NCBI GenBank assembly: GCA_030655135.1
Contig: JAURWC010000009.1
Span: forward strand, 248,001 to 312,000
Direction: 5' to 3'
From: Hyphomicrobiaceae bacterium
GTDB taxonomy: Bacteria; Pseudomonadota; Alphaproteobacteria; Rhizobiales; Hyphomicrobiaceae
Length of the DNA: 64,000 nt
Shown here: piece by piece, positions 1-9,862 of the stretch
Layout: the number at the start of each line of letters is the position of its first letter
Numbering within the stretch: the first letter of the stretch is position 1
Notes under the pieces: generated by a model
The model's input: only the letters and a program-made list of their open reading frames with translations
The model's database searches: none
Told to the model about the DNA's origin: nothing
Position numbers and translations under genes: made by a program

Positions 1-76
1 GCCAGCCGGCTGTCCTCAGCGGACGCGCCAACGCACGCGCCGTGTAGCCCAATCCGAAGCAGAAGAGCCGGCTCAT
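1..76 (-). CDS. SDR/NAD-dependent epimerase-like protein, N-terminus only
   Basis: Only the first 25 codons lie in the window. The ATG at 76-74 overlaps the queG stop codon in an ATGA arrangement, so translation is probably coupled to queG. The residues read MSRLFCFGLGYTARALAR, the start of a Rossmann fold typical of the NAD(P)-binding protein encoded after queG in Hyphomicrobiales. The fold call rests on this short piece and on gene order. Confidence 0.6.
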   Translation of the reverse strand, partial: MSRLFCFGLGYTARALARPLRTAGW

Positions 77-1254
77 AACGTTGCCTCGGCTGGCGCCGGA
101 TGCGTACCGAATTGCCATTCGGCGATGACGGCCGCATCACTCTCGTCGCCGAGTGCCGCCGACCGCAAATCCGCCACCTCGCCATCGTCGAGCAGCTGTT
201 GCAACGCCCAGACCGCCATCGCCCGAACAAGCGGAGAGGTCGAGCCGAGATGCTGCCGCACCGGCTCGGCAAGTGCGCGGTCGCCGGAGTTCCCGGCAGC
301 GATCAGCACGTTGCGTAGAAAGCGATCGCGCCCCGTACGCTTCACCGGCGTGCCACGAAACCGCTCACGGAAACCGTCATCGTCGAGCGCCAGCAACTCC
401 TGCAACGACGGCAGAACCGCCCCCGAAACAGCTGCGAACTTGGCTTCGCGCGACGCCTCGGCAAACTTGTTCCACGGGCAGACGGCCAAACAGTCGTCAC
501 ACCCGAAAACGCGATTGCCGATTGCCTGCCGGAACGCGCGATCGATATGCCCCTTGTGCTCGATCGTCAGGTACGCGATGCAGCGCCGCGCATCGAGCTG
601 ATACGGCGCCGGAAAAGCCTGCGTCGGGCACACGTCGAGGCAGCGGCGGCAGCTGCCGCAATGATCCTGCTCAGCCGCGTCCGGCTCCAACTCGGCCATG
701 CTGGCGATGGCGCCGAGAAACAGCCACGACCCGTGCGTGCGCGACACGAGGTTCGTGTGCTTGCCCTGCCAGCCCAGCCCCGCCGCTTGTGCCAGCGGCT
801 TCTCCATCAGCGGCGCCGTGTCGACGAACACCTTCACGTCCTGCCCCGAAGCTGAGCAGAACCATCGCGCCAGCTGCTTCAGCCTGGCCTTGACCACGTC
901 ATGATAATCTTTGCCTTGGGCATAGACGGAAACGATCCCGCGAGACGTCTGCTTCAGTCCATCCATCGGATCGCTTTGGGGCGCATAGCTCATGCCCAGC
1001 ATGATGATCGAGCGCACCTCTGGCCAGAGCACGCGCGGATCGCGCCGCCGCTCCGCCGTCGTCTCCAACCAGTCCATGTCGCCGTGGCGGCCATCCGAAA
1101 GGAACGTCATCAGGCGGTCGCCGGCCGGCCCGATGGCATCCGGGCTCGTCACGTTGACGGCATCGAACCCGAGCGCGCGCGCATGGTCCAGCAGCGCCGC
1201 TTTCAAATCGAGCGGATTGGGCGTCGGCGAAACGGATTTTGCGGCAGCGGGCAT
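73..1254 (-). CDS. queG: Epoxyqueuosine reductase QueG
   Basis: QueG performs the last step of queuosine synthesis, reducing epoxyqueuosine to queuosine in tRNA with cobalamin and two [4Fe-4S] clusters in the cytoplasm. Two ferredoxin-type cysteine clusters are visible, HCGSCRRCLDVCP and GCDDCLAVCPWNKF, and the HEAT-like C-terminal tail after about residue 300 is typical. The ATG at 1254 (MPAAAKS) is preferred to an upstream TTG. The gene lies 14 bp after the FzlA-like GST gene and overlaps the next SDR gene by 4 bp, so the three are probably one operon. Confidence 0.93.
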   Translation of the reverse strand: MPAAAKSVSPTPNPLDLKAALLDHARALGFDAVNVTSPDAIGPAGDRLMTFLSDGRHGDMDWLETTAERRRDPRVLWPEVRSIIMLGMSYAPQSDPMDGLKQTSRGIVSVYAQGKDYHDVVKARLKQLARWFCSASGQDVKVFVDTAPLMEKPLAQAAGLGWQGKHTNLVSRTHGSWLFLGAIASMAELEPDAAEQDHCGSCRRCLDVCPTQAFPAPYQLDARRCIAYLTIEHKGHIDRAFRQAIGNRVFGCDDCLAVCPWNKFAEASREAKFAAVSGAVLPSLQELLALDDDGFRERFRGTPVKRTGRDRFLRNVLIAAGNSGDRALAEPVRQHLGSTSPLVRAMAVWALQQLLDDGEVADLRSAALGDESDAAVIAEWQFGTHPAPAEATL

Positions 1255-1268
1255 GGCCCTGTTAGACC

Positions 1269-1961
1269 TCAAAAATCGAGATCGGTATAGATTAACGGCG
1301 GGGGCAACCCCGGCAGCCGGTCCGTCAAAATCGGCCGGAAGGCCTTGCGAGATTTGATCCGCGAGTACCAGGTGCGCACTGAAGGAAAGTCATCCCAGGG
1401 AACCTCGCCCAGGTAGTCCGCACAGGAAAGGTGAGCTGCCGCCGCCATGTCGGCGAAGCTCAAGTCGTCCCCAGCCAGCCAGCCGTGCTGATCGGCCAGG
1501 TGCGTCAGGTAACTCATGTGATAGCGCAGGTTGGCGCGGATGGCGCGCAACACGCCCGTATCTGGCGCTTGCGGCACGTCTGGCCGCATGCGCGAGTAGA
1601 CCTTCTCGGCCAGCAGCTCACGCGTTACTTCCCGGTTCATCTTGCCGTGGAACCAGTCCACCAGCCGACGCACTTCGGCACGCTTCGCCGGATTGCCGGG
1701 AAACAGCGGCCCGTCCTCACGCGGCGTCTCTTCGCCCGCGCGCTCGTCGGCCAGAAACTCTGAGATTGCATAGGCGCCGCATACGACGCTCGCCCCCGTC
1801 TGCAGCACGGGCAATTCCCCCGCCGGGTTCAACGCCAGGAACGCCTCGCGCCATTCCCAAGGAAACTCTTCGACGAGTTCGACCTCCGTCTCAAGCTCGC
1901 CCAGCGCGACACGGATCGAGCGCGAATGCGGGCAGAGACGGAAATGCGTGAGAGAATACAT
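1269..1961 (-). CDS. Glutathione S-transferase family protein, FzlA-like
   Basis: This 230-residue protein has an N-terminal thioredoxin-like GST domain, opening with [20 protein letters not shown] and carrying [13 protein letters not shown], then an all-helical C-terminal domain. The pattern of an LCPHSR start, a W-rich EFPWEWR segment and [11 protein letters not shown] resembles FzlA, the GST-fold FtsZ-binding division protein of Caulobacter and relatives, more than catalytic GSTs. FzlA identity is inferred; GST family membership is clear. It is first in the operon with queG and divergent from uppP. Confidence 0.8.
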   Translation of the reverse strand: MYSLTHFRLCPHSRSIRVALGELETEVELVEEFPWEWREAFLALNPAGELPVLQTGASVVCGAYAISEFLADERAGEETPREDGPLFPGNPAKRAEVRRLVDWFHGKMNREVTRELLAEKVYSRMRPDVPQAPDTGVLRAIRANLRYHMSYLTHLADQHGWLAGDDLSFADMAAAAHLSCADYLGEVPWDDFPSVRTWYSRIKSRKAFRPILTDRLPGLPPPLIYTDLDF

Positions 1962-2154
1962 TGCGTCCAGTCCAACCCTTGAACTTGAATGGTGTCAGCC
2001 AGCAAGCCAGCGGCGTGAACGGCCACATCCAGCGTCCATCCACCTCATGCCGGTCCCAATCCTCGCACTGGGCCGGCGGGCCGACTTATGCCATAACGCG
2101 CCGCGATTGACCCAGCCTTATTGCACTCCCCACAGAACTCGGAGCCTGCTGTTC

Positions 2155-2958
2155 ATGCCCACCTGGCAAGTCGTCCTGCTCGGCCTGATCGAAGGCCTGA
2201 CCGAGTTCCTGCCGGTCTCATCGACCGGTCACGTCGTCTTGGCAGGACATTTCCTGGGCTTCGACTCTCCGGGCAAGACCTTCGAGATCCTGATCCAGCT
2301 CGGCGCCATCCTCGCCATCCTGACCGTATACTTCGCCAAGCTTTGGCAGATGGCACGTGACCTGCCGCACGACCGCGGCACGCAGCGCTTCGTAATGGGC
2401 GTCCTGCTGGCGTTCCTGCCGGCCATGGTGCTGGGCGCGGCGCTGAACCAAGTCATTGATGTGCTGCTGAATACGCCGGTGATCATCTGTCTCAGCCTGA
2501 TCATCGGCGGCATCATCCTCCTGGCCGTCGACCGCATGGCGCTGTCGCCCCACATCGCCCGCGTTGAAGACATTCCCCCGCTCATGGCCCTGAAGATCGG
2601 CCTGTGCCAGTGTCTCGCGATGATCCCCGGCGTATCGCGCTCCGGTGCAACGATCGTCGGCGCTATGCTGATGGGCACCGACAAACGCACCGCCGCCGAG
2701 TTTTCGTTCTTCCTCGCCATGCCGACAATGGCCGGCGCCTTTGCATTTAAGCTTCTGAAGTCCTGGGGCAGCCTCTCGGCCGATGACGCACAGGCCATCG
2801 TCCTGGGCTTCATCGTCGCATTCGTCGCGGGCGTCATCGTTGTGCGCAAGCTGCTGGACTACGTCAGCCACTACGGCTTCAGCATCTTCGGCTGGTGGCG
2901 CATCCTGATCGGCACCGCCGGACTGATCGGGCTCTATGCGATGGGTCAGTTGGTCTGA
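2155..2958 (+). CDS. uppP: Undecaprenyl-diphosphatase UppP (BacA)
   Basis: This 267-residue inner-membrane enzyme dephosphorylates undecaprenyl diphosphate to recycle the lipid carrier of cell-wall synthesis. Both family signatures are present: [14 protein letters not shown] near residues 13-26 and PGVSRSGAT near residue 165. About eight hydrophobic segments are seen and the length fits the family (E. coli 273 aa). The reading frame is open further upstream, but [14 protein letters not shown] is the normal family N-terminus, which sets the start at 2155. Confidence 0.95.
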   Translation: MPTWQVVLLGLIEGLTEFLPVSSTGHVVLAGHFLGFDSPGKTFEILIQLGAILAILTVYFAKLWQMARDLPHDRGTQRFVMGVLLAFLPAMVLGAALNQVIDVLLNTPVIICLSLIIGGIILLAVDRMALSPHIARVEDIPPLMALKIGLCQCLAMIPGVSRSGATIVGAMLMGTDKRTAAEFSFFLAMPTMAGAFAFKLLKSWGSLSADDAQAIVLGFIVAFVAGVIVVRKLLDYVSHYGFSIFGWWRILIGTAGLIGLYAMGQLV

Positions 2959-3027
2959 GCCCGGGCGCTCACCGCGCAGCGCTTGTGCTCTCCGCGGTTC
3001 AACGTTGTTGGCGCAGCCTGCGCGCTA

Positions 3028-3492
3028 TCAAGCCGCGTGGGATGTCACGGGCGCCGTCAGGACCGCCCTCAGCGCGGCAGCATCGCGCGCCCCGCGCAGT
3101 TGCTCCAGCGTGCTTGGCTCCCGGACCAGACGCGAGATGCGCGCCAGCGCCTTCAGGTGGTCGCCGCTGGCATGCTCCGGCGCTAGCAACAGGAAGATCA
3201 AATCCACCGGCTCGCCGTCCTGCGATTCGAAGTCGATTGGCTCGGCCAGCCTAGCGAACAGGCATGTGATTCCGGTCAGCGCCTTCATCTTGACGTGCGG
3301 GATCGCGATCCCGCGCCCGAGACCCGTGGATCCCAAACGCTCGCGTTGTAGGAGCGTTTCGAAGATTTGCCGCTCGTCCACCCCGGTCGCGCCTGCCGCC
3401 CTGGCCGCAAGCTCTTGAAGTGCCTGCTTTTTGCACGTTACGTCGAGCGACGGAAGAATGCCGTCGGAGGCCAAAAGATCGCTAAGATCCAT
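3028..3492 (-). CDS. ptsN: PTS IIA-like nitrogen regulatory protein PtsN (EIIA-Ntr)
   Basis: EIIA-Ntr is the terminal phosphoacceptor of the nitrogen PTS (PtsP-NPr-PtsN), a regulatory rather than a transport system. The 154-residue protein has the EIIA fold, with phosphorylatable His66 in GRGIAIPHVK. It ends the conserved lptC/A-lptB-rpoN-hpf-ptsN cluster, 106 bp after hpf, which supports PtsN over a sugar-specific EIIA. Confidence 0.93.
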   Translation of the reverse strand: MDLSDLLASDGILPSLDVTCKKQALQELAARAAGATGVDERQIFETLLQRERLGSTGLGRGIAIPHVKMKALTGITCLFARLAEPIDFESQDGEPVDLIFLLLAPEHASGDHLKALARISRLVREPSTLEQLRGARDAAALRAVLTAPVTSHAA

Positions 3493-3598
3493 CTCGTTCT
3501 TCCACCCAGTTGCGACCGCCGCACCTGATGCAATGCATCAAGCGTGCCGGTTGTCGTCCCTGATCCTTACGGGCCCCTGCCCAAATGCGCGGCCTATC

Positions 3599-4183
3599 CT
3601 AGGAACCCGCGCCCACCCCCGGTTTCGGATCAATCCATCCGATATGACCGTCGTCACGGCGGTAAACCACGTTCAGGCCGCCATGACCAGCGTTACGAAA
3701 CACAAGGAATGCGGACTCAGTAAGATCGAGCTGCATAACAGCTTCGCTGACCGGCAGTTCCCGCACGCCACGCTCGCTTTCGGCAATTATGACAGGATGC
3801 GCTGATCCGTTGGCTTCGTCGTGGGAGTCATCGTCGACGCGTACTGTGTAATCCGCCGCCGAAACTTCATTGCCGTGTCCTTTGACACCATGATGACTTT
3901 TCAGGCGCCGCTTGTGCCGGCGCACGCGCGTTTCGAGCCGTTCAATCGCAGCGTCAGCGCTGGCATAGGCATCGCCGCCCTCTCCGCTGGCTTCGAGCGT
4001 CAACCCGCTCGGTATCTTGATCGAGCAGTCTGTCTTGAAGTGCGACCGCTCTTTTTCAAGGCGGATATGGCCCGTGACGTCCGGGCCAATGTACTTGCCC
4101 AGGCTCGCTGCGATCTTGTCAGCGATGTAGTTCTTGAACGCATCGCCTGCGTCGACATTCTTGCCCGTGATTTGGATGGTCAT
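3599..4183 (-). CDS. hpf: Ribosome hibernation promoting factor, long form
   Basis: HPF binds the 30S subunit during starvation. This is the 194-residue long form, with an N-terminal S30AE domain (MTIQITGKNVDAGDAFKNYI; about residues 1-100) and a C-terminal dimerisation domain (about 135-190). The long form promotes 100S ribosome dimers without a separate RMF. It lies between rpoN (209 bp upstream) and ptsN, its usual place in proteobacteria. Confidence 0.93.
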   Translation of the reverse strand: MTIQITGKNVDAGDAFKNYIADKIAASLGKYIGPDVTGHIRLEKERSHFKTDCSIKIPSGLTLEASGEGGDAYASADAAIERLETRVRRHKRRLKSHHGVKGHGNEVSAADYTVRVDDDSHDEANGSAHPVIIAESERGVRELPVSEAVMQLDLTESAFLVFRNAGHGGLNVVYRRDDGHIGWIDPKPGVGAGS

Positions 4184-4392
4184 CGTGTTGCCTGCACCGC
4201 TGCCCCAGAACTCAATTATCGCCAGCTTCGCCGACCTATGGACATCGAAACCGTTTAGAAAAACTGAATTCGTTCAAGATGTTGACCTGGCAACGCATGG
4301 CAGTGTCCGTCATTCATCAACGTTAGTGCGGCCCGCCCCGCATGTCAAACATAAGCCAAGGGAGCAAACCGTCAGAAGCTGTAATACGCAGC

Positions 4393-5922
4393 TTACGCGG
4401 AGCGTTCCAGCATGCGCTTCTCCCGCCGCCGCTGTACGGAGGATGGGATGCGCATCGCTTCGCGATATTTAGCAACTGTCCGGCGCGCGATATCGACCCC
4501 GTCAGTCTTGAGCTTCTCCACGATCTTGTCATCCGAGAGGATCATCTTCGCCGATTCGCCGTCGATCATCTGCTTGATGCGGTGCCGGACAGCTTCAGAC
4601 GAATGTGCCTCGCCTTCGTCCGACGATGCGATCGACGACGTAAAGAAGAACTTCAGCTCGAACAGCCCGCGCGTGGTGGACATGTACTTGTTCGACGTTA
4701 CGCGGGATACGGTCGACTCGTGCATCGAGATGGCATCAGCAACCGTCTTGAGATTGAGCGGCCGAAGATGCTGGATGCCGTGCGCGAAGAAGCCGTCCTG
4801 CTGGCGCACGATCTCCTCGGCCACACGCAGGATCGTCCGCGCGCGCTGGTCGAGGCTTTTGACCAGCCAGTTCGCCGTCTGCAGGCAGTCGACCAGATAC
4901 GTCTTGTCTTTTTCGCTCTGCGCACCGCTCGACACCGTCGTCAAATAGCTGCGGTTGACTAGCACGCGCGGCAACGTATCGGCGTTGAGTTCAATCAGCC
5001 AACTCTGGTCGGCCGCCGGCCGCACGAGAATATCCGGCACGACCGTCTGCACCGGCGCTGATCCGAAGACCAGGCCCGGCTTTGGATTGAGCTGCTTGAT
5101 TTCGTCGATCATTTCGCTGAGCTCGGTCATGTCGCAGCCGACAGCCTTACGCAGCCCCGTCATGTTGTGTGCCGCCAGCATGTCCAAGTTGTCGAGCAGC
5201 GCACCGATCATCGGATCATAGCGGTTCTGCTCTTTCAGCTGCAGCGCCAGGCACTCCCCAAGCGACCGGGCGAATACGCCGCTTGGCTCGAACGTCTGCA
5301 CGATCTCTAACACCCGCTCGACCATACCCAGTGTTGCGCCAAGCTTTTCGGCGAGTTCCTGCAGATCGGCCGGCAGATAGCCGGCATCATCGATCAGATC
5401 GATCAGGTACTGTCCGATGATCTTGTCAGCGGGGTCCTTAAGTGCCAGCGGCAGCTGCAGTTGCAAATGCTCCCGAAGCGACCGCTCGCTCGAAACGTAG
5501 TCTTCCAGGCTGGAGTCGCCGAGGTCCAGGTTGTTTGTGCGCTGTGTCACCGACGCCCAGCCGGAATCGCTGCCGCCGCCACCCAAATCCATGGACGGCG
5601 TGTCCGGAAACACATTGTCGATGTCGGTATCAAGCGATGCTGCCGCGTCGCTGCCCGGCCGCTCCAGGTCCAGCCAGTCCTCGGCCGGCTCACCGTCACT
5701 CACCGTGGCCGCAACCGGCTCCCGGTCCTCGGCCGCATCGGTGCCGCGTGCGTCTTCCGCGCCTTCATCGCGTTCGAGCAGCGGGTTGCGCTCTATCTCG
5801 GCATCGACGAACTCAACGAGTTCCATATTCGACAGCTGCAGGAGACGAATGGCCTGCTGCAGCTGGGGTGTCATCACCAGCTGCTGGCCTTGCCTCAGCT
5901 CCAGCTTTGCCGAAAGTGCCAT
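4393..5922 (-). CDS. rpoN: RNA polymerase sigma-54 factor RpoN
   Basis: Sigma-54 directs transcription from -24/-12 promoters and needs AAA+ enhancer-binding activators. The 509-residue protein shows the glutamine-rich region I (LRQGQQLVMTPQLQQAIRLL), a long acidic region II (about 50-150) and the RpoN box ARRTVAKYRE at about 479-488 near the C-terminus. It follows lptB by 46 bp and is followed by hpf and ptsN, the standard rpoN locus. Confidence 0.96.
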   Translation of the reverse strand: MALSAKLELRQGQQLVMTPQLQQAIRLLQLSNMELVEFVDAEIERNPLLERDEGAEDARGTDAAEDREPVAATVSDGEPAEDWLDLERPGSDAAASLDTDIDNVFPDTPSMDLGGGGSDSGWASVTQRTNNLDLGDSSLEDYVSSERSLREHLQLQLPLALKDPADKIIGQYLIDLIDDAGYLPADLQELAEKLGATLGMVERVLEIVQTFEPSGVFARSLGECLALQLKEQNRYDPMIGALLDNLDMLAAHNMTGLRKAVGCDMTELSEMIDEIKQLNPKPGLVFGSAPVQTVVPDILVRPAADQSWLIELNADTLPRVLVNRSYLTTVSSGAQSEKDKTYLVDCLQTANWLVKSLDQRARTILRVAEEIVRQQDGFFAHGIQHLRPLNLKTVADAISMHESTVSRVTSNKYMSTTRGLFELKFFFTSSIASSDEGEAHSSEAVRHRIKQMIDGESAKMILSDDKIVEKLKTDGVDIARRTVAKYREAMRIPSSVQRRREKRMLERSA

Positions 5923-5968
5923 TCCTCGCCCTTAACCGCACCCTGCTCACAGACGGCCGGATCCTAGA

Positions 5969-6982
5969 TCAGGTGCCGTTAACGAACATGTCCCCGAGGT
6001 AGACCCGGCGAACCTCTTCGTTGGCTATGATTTCCGAGGGGTTACCGTGTGTCAGGACTTGGCCGTCGTAGATGATGTAGGCCCGGTCGATCAGACTTAG
6101 GGTCTCCCGCACGCTGTGATCCGTGATGAGAACGCCGATCCCGCGATCGGTCAAGTGGCGCACAAGCTCTTGGATGTCCTTAACGGCAATCGGATCGATG
6201 CCGGCAAACGGTTCGTCGAGAAGAATGAACGACGGGTCGGACGCCAACGCGCGTGCAATCTCACAGCGCCGCCGCTCGCCACCCGACAGGGCGATCGACG
6301 GCGATTTCCTCAACCGCGTGATGCGGAACTCTTCCAGCAGGCTGTCCAGCTTCTCGCGCCGCTTCTTGGCGCTTTTCTCCGTCAGCTCCAGCACCGCCAT
6401 CAAATTTTGCTCGACGGTCAATCCGCGGAAAATCGACGCTTCCTGCGGCAGGTAGCCGATCCCCAGCCGAGCGCGCTGATACATCGGCAGCCGCGTCACG
6501 TCCGCGCCGTCGATCGAGATGCGGCCGGCATCCGCTGGCACGAGCCCCGTGATCATATAGAAAACCGTCGTCTTGCCCGCGCCGTTCGGCCCGAGCAGCC
6601 CTACGGATTCTCCGCGCCGCACGGCGAGGCTGACACCGCGTACGACCTTGCGCTTCTTGTAGGACTTCTGCACGTGCTCGACCGTAAGCCAACCTTCGCC
6701 GACCGGCTCCTGGTAATTGTCATACTGGTTCGGCCCTGCGACCTGGTAGCTCTCATACTCCTGCGGCTGTCCCCAGCCGGATTGATCGTCATATCCATTG
6801 TTAGGATCGACGTAGCCGTTGCCTGCCGGCTGCTCGTGGAATTGTCCATTCTGGAGGAGAGGCGGCGGGCCAGCCGGTGCCGGGCGGCGCACGGCACCAC
6901 CCTTCTTCGCCTTCGACCCTCGACTGAAAGGCAATTTCACGGACACGAACTCGCTACAAGAATGACGGATCGCCGGCGGCAT
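5969..6982 (-). CDS. lptB: LPS export ABC transporter ATP-binding protein LptB, with N-terminal extension
   Basis: LptB is the cytoplasmic ATPase of the LptB2FGC complex that extracts LPS from the inner membrane. The ABC domain starts near residue 97 and has Walker A GPNGAGKT (131-138), signature LSGGERRR and Walker B FILLDEPFAGID. Residues 1-96 are an extra region rich in Pro, Gly, Gln, Asn and Tyr that E. coli LptB lacks (241 aa there, 337 here). An ATG at 6982 opens the frame; a GTG at codon 13 is an alternative start. It follows the lptC/lptA fusion by 100 bp. Confidence 0.93.
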   Translation of the reverse strand: MPPAIRHSCSEFVSVKLPFSRGSKAKKGGAVRRPAPAGPPPLLQNGQFHEQPAGNGYVDPNNGYDDQSGWGQPQEYESYQVAGPNQYDNYQEPVGEGWLTVEHVQKSYKKRKVVRGVSLAVRRGESVGLLGPNGAGKTTVFYMITGLVPADAGRISIDGADVTRLPMYQRARLGIGYLPQEASIFRGLTVEQNLMAVLELTEKSAKKRREKLDSLLEEFRITRLRKSPSIALSGGERRRCEIARALASDPSFILLDEPFAGIDPIAVKDIQELVRHLTDRGIGVLITDHSVRETLSLIDRAYIIYDGQVLTHGNPSEIIANEEVRRVYLGDMFVNGT

Positions 6983-7082
6983 CCGCAGCGCTCAGTTTGC
7001 GCCCTCGCCCGCCCGCCGCAACGGGCACGACAGCGCACCCGCCGTAGTTCAACTCTGTCGCTCAGTGGGCTGGCGCGGGCCA

Positions 7083-8999
7083 TCACTCTTTCTTCTTGAT
7101 CTTGTTGGCCTTGAGCTCAAGGGGATAAGCCGTCATGCTGGGGCGGCCTCCCTTGACGATCATCCCGTCGCCGGCTGCTCCGTTGGCCTGCCAGCCATCG
7201 CTGTTGGAGCCTTCGGCAACGCCGTCAGATTCCATTTTGCTTTCACCCGTATTCATATCGATCACCAGCTTGGTTCCGCGAACAAGGCTCTTGCCCTGCG
7301 CCAGGACCACATTTCCACCAACGGTCACGGTATTGGCCTTCATGTCGACATCGGCCCAGTCGCCGTCGACAGTGCGGCCGTCCTTGGTCGTCACCTGCAC
7401 TTTTTGCTTGGCTTGAATGCGGCTGATCTGCGCCGGGGGTGCCTTTGCTGCCTCTGGGTTCGTCGTGGCAACGTCGGCAATCCCCGCCGCGCCGGTGTAC
7501 GTTGCCACCATCATGGGCGTACGCATCACGAAGTCGCCCTGTTCGGCAACGACGTCCCCGCTGAAGATCGCCGTTTTCGCCTGATCGTCGACGTCGAGCT
7601 GATTGGACGTCATCTTGATGGGTGAGTTTGGATCGGTCTTGAACTGCCCGCCGAACGGCATCTGCGATTTCACCGCATCCACCGCTTGATCAACAGCGCC
7701 TTTGGGGTCTGCAGCCGCCGGCTTCTTTTTGGCATTCTGTACCAGGTTTGCGGTGATGCGCCCGGTCTGCGGTGACGTCAGTTGCGTCTTCCCGCCCTTG
7801 CGATCGACGGCCAGCCGCTGGCCACGCATCTCGTTCTTACCTTGCGTCACGACGACCTCGCGGCCCGACAGCACGACGCGTTCGTTGCGCTGGTCGAGAT
7901 CCACTCTGTCGCCGGTTGCCCGCCGCTCTACGCCGGAGGTCATGACGACGTTGCCCGTTAGAACGCCCGTTTCCGCCTGCGCGTCGAAGTCGGCCCGGTC
8001 GCTGGTCACGCGGTCGGTCGTGCCGCGCGTCATGACGACCGGGCCCTGCGCAATGATATCTTTCACCTTGCCGGCGGCACCGGTCAACGCGCTGCCTGCG
8101 GGTTGTGGTGCAGCACCCGGCGGGGCGTCGCTGGCGTAGCCGACGGTCAGCTCCGGCGTTTCCATCACGCTTTCACCCTGCACGGCGCGCACGTTGCCGG
8201 AGAAGATCGCCGTCTTCTGCAGATCGTTCACGTCCAACCGTTGCGACGTGACATCGAGCGGCGCATTCGATTGACCGAACATGCTGACCGTCGTGTTTGG
8301 TTTCGCCGGCGTTTGGCCGGCAGGGTCCGCCGGCTGCTCATCCTTGGCCGCCGGGTTCAGGTGCGCCACCACGTTGCTGTTGAACGTGACCTCTTTAACC
8401 TTCTGGCGCAGCGTCAACCCGTTGGCGTTGATCGTCCCGGCAGGAAACGACACGACCACCGGATCGGCCGACGTCAGCAAACCTTCCTTCGTCTTCAGCT
8501 TGGCGCGCGGCAGGGCTACGCTCATGCCGCTCTCCGACACGACCTTGATGCCGTTGTCGAGATCGAGCACGCTCTCCTTGCTGTCGTAGTACCCCGTCTT
8601 CGCCGTGATGTTGGTCTTCGTCTTGTCGGCCTGCACCAGCTGCCCGGTGATGTGGTCCAGCGTGACGTACCCCGGCTTTAACAGATCCTGCTGCGCCGAC
8701 TTGGCCGCGAAATTGTAGGAACTCCCGTCGTTGCCGAAGCCGTTGTATTTCGGGTTGGACATCTTGAGATCGGTGCTTGCCAGCTTACCGATCTCGATCG
8801 CCGGCAGCCCCGTATCGACACCTGAGCGGCTGAGCACGCTCATCGCGTAACCAGCAACCATGATCGCGCAGCTCACCGGCAGCAGCTTGCGTAGAATGCG
8901 GACGTTGCGGCTGTGCCGTTTGGCCACGCGCAGGCCGTTGCCGCGCTTCACGGGCGCCGCCTTCTGATCGAAGTCGCTGAATCCAGTCGTCGTGGCCAT
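7083..8999 (-). CDS. LptC-LptA-LptA fusion, periplasmic LPS bridge protein
   Basis: One 638-residue polypeptide replaces separate lptC and lptA genes. A basic N-terminus and one membrane segment (about 38-56) are followed by an LptC-like domain (about 65-215), a Pro-rich linker, and two LptA/OstA-type beta-jellyroll regions (about 245-420 and 457-600). The two LptA regions begin with near-identical stretches, LDVNDLQKTAIFSGNV and LDVDDQAKTAIFSGDV. This indicates internal duplication. It lies directly upstream of lptB, so a role in moving LPS across the periplasm is well supported. Whether a separate LptA exists elsewhere in the genome is unknown. Confidence 0.85.
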   Translation of the reverse strand: MATTTGFSDFDQKAAPVKRGNGLRVAKRHSRNVRILRKLLPVSCAIMVAGYAMSVLSRSGVDTGLPAIEIGKLASTDLKMSNPKYNGFGNDGSSYNFAAKSAQQDLLKPGYVTLDHITGQLVQADKTKTNITAKTGYYDSKESVLDLDNGIKVVSESGMSVALPRAKLKTKEGLLTSADPVVVSFPAGTINANGLTLRQKVKEVTFNSNVVAHLNPAAKDEQPADPAGQTPAKPNTTVSMFGQSNAPLDVTSQRLDVNDLQKTAIFSGNVRAVQGESVMETPELTVGYASDAPPGAAPQPAGSALTGAAGKVKDIIAQGPVVMTRGTTDRVTSDRADFDAQAETGVLTGNVVMTSGVERRATGDRVDLDQRNERVVLSGREVVVTQGKNEMRGQRLAVDRKGGKTQLTSPQTGRITANLVQNAKKKPAAADPKGAVDQAVDAVKSQMPFGGQFKTDPNSPIKMTSNQLDVDDQAKTAIFSGDVVAEQGDFVMRTPMMVATYTGAAGIADVATTNPEAAKAPPAQISRIQAKQKVQVTTKDGRTVDGDWADVDMKANTVTVGGNVVLAQGKSLVRGTKLVIDMNTGESKMESDGVAEGSNSDGWQANGAAGDGMIVKGGRPSMTAYPLELKANKIKKKE

Positions 9000-9241
9000 G
9001 GCTTTAGACAGACAAGCCTTTGTCGAATCTCAATTAATTGCGCGGACCATCGGTGAAAATTAGGGTCACATTGGGACTATCGCGCGCGGCCGTCAAAAAT
9101 TGAATAGGATCAACGGTAAACCCCAATGAGCGGCGTAGTCCGGACGACGTGTGTAGCGGTTTCCCGGCCAAGAAGCACGACACCACATGAAATAGAGCCG
9201 TTCCGCGGTTCAAAGAAAGCAAAAAGGCGCCAGTCGTGCCG

Positions 9242-9862
9242 TCAATGCGCGAACAGGTCGTCCTCGCCAAATCCAGCCAGATCCAGCTTGGACCGCACAG
9301 GAAGAAAATCGAATGCCGCCTGAGCGAACCCTCGCCGCCCACTGCGATCCAGCATCGCATCAAGCTTGGCTTTGATCGCGTGCAGATAAAGCACGTCGGA
9401 CGCGGCATATGCCAACTGCTGTTCCGACAGCGCATCGGCGCCCCAGTCGGAGCTTTGCTGCTGCTTGGAAAGCTCCACCTGCGCCAGTTCCAGCGCTAGG
9501 TCCTTCAGGCCGTGCCGATCGGTATAGGTGCGCACCAGCTTCGAGACGATCTTGGTGCAATAGACCGGCGCCACGGCCGCACTCAGATACTTGTCCAGCA
9601 TACCGATGTCGAAGCGGGCGAAGTGGAAGATCTTTGTCACCGCCGGGTCTTCCAGCAGCGCCTTCAACCGCGGCGCCTCAGCCTGCCCCGCCGCGATCTG
9701 CACCAGGTGCGCCGTGCCGTCACCCGACGACAGCTGCACGAGGCAGAGCCGGTCACGCTGCGGATTGAGCCCCAGTGTCTCGGTGTCCACCGCCACGGCT
9801 TTACCGAACGACAAACCCTCCGGCAGGTCGCCCTTGTGCAGGTTGATTTTCGGATTGGCCAT
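9242..9862 (-). CDS. rnd: Ribonuclease D-type 3'-5' exonuclease (DEDDy)
   Basis: This 206-residue DnaQ-fold exonuclease probably trims RNA 3' ends. The DEDDy motifs are visible: VDTETLGL (Exo I), HFARFDIGML (Exo II) and YAASDVLYL (Exo III). It lacks the HRDC domains of E. coli RNase D (375 aa), as is usual for the short alphaproteobacterial form. The gene stands alone upstream of the lptC/A fusion, and tRNA-Leu lies behind it on the same strand. Confidence 0.87.
   Translation of the reverse strand: MANPKINLHKGDLPEGLSFGKAVAVDTETLGLNPQRDRLCLVQLSSGDGTAHLVQIAAGQAEAPRLKALLEDPAVTKIFHFARFDIGMLDKYLSAAVAPVYCTKIVSKLVRTYTDRHGLKDLALELAQVELSKQQQSSDWGADALSEQQLAYAASDVLYLHAIKAKLDAMLDRSGRRGFAQAAFDFLPVRSKLDLAGFGEDDLFAH

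Noticed and set aside
2218-2871. 217-codon open frame antisense to uppP
   Set aside because: High-GC shadow of uppP; composition is rich in Asp, His and Gln with no family match.
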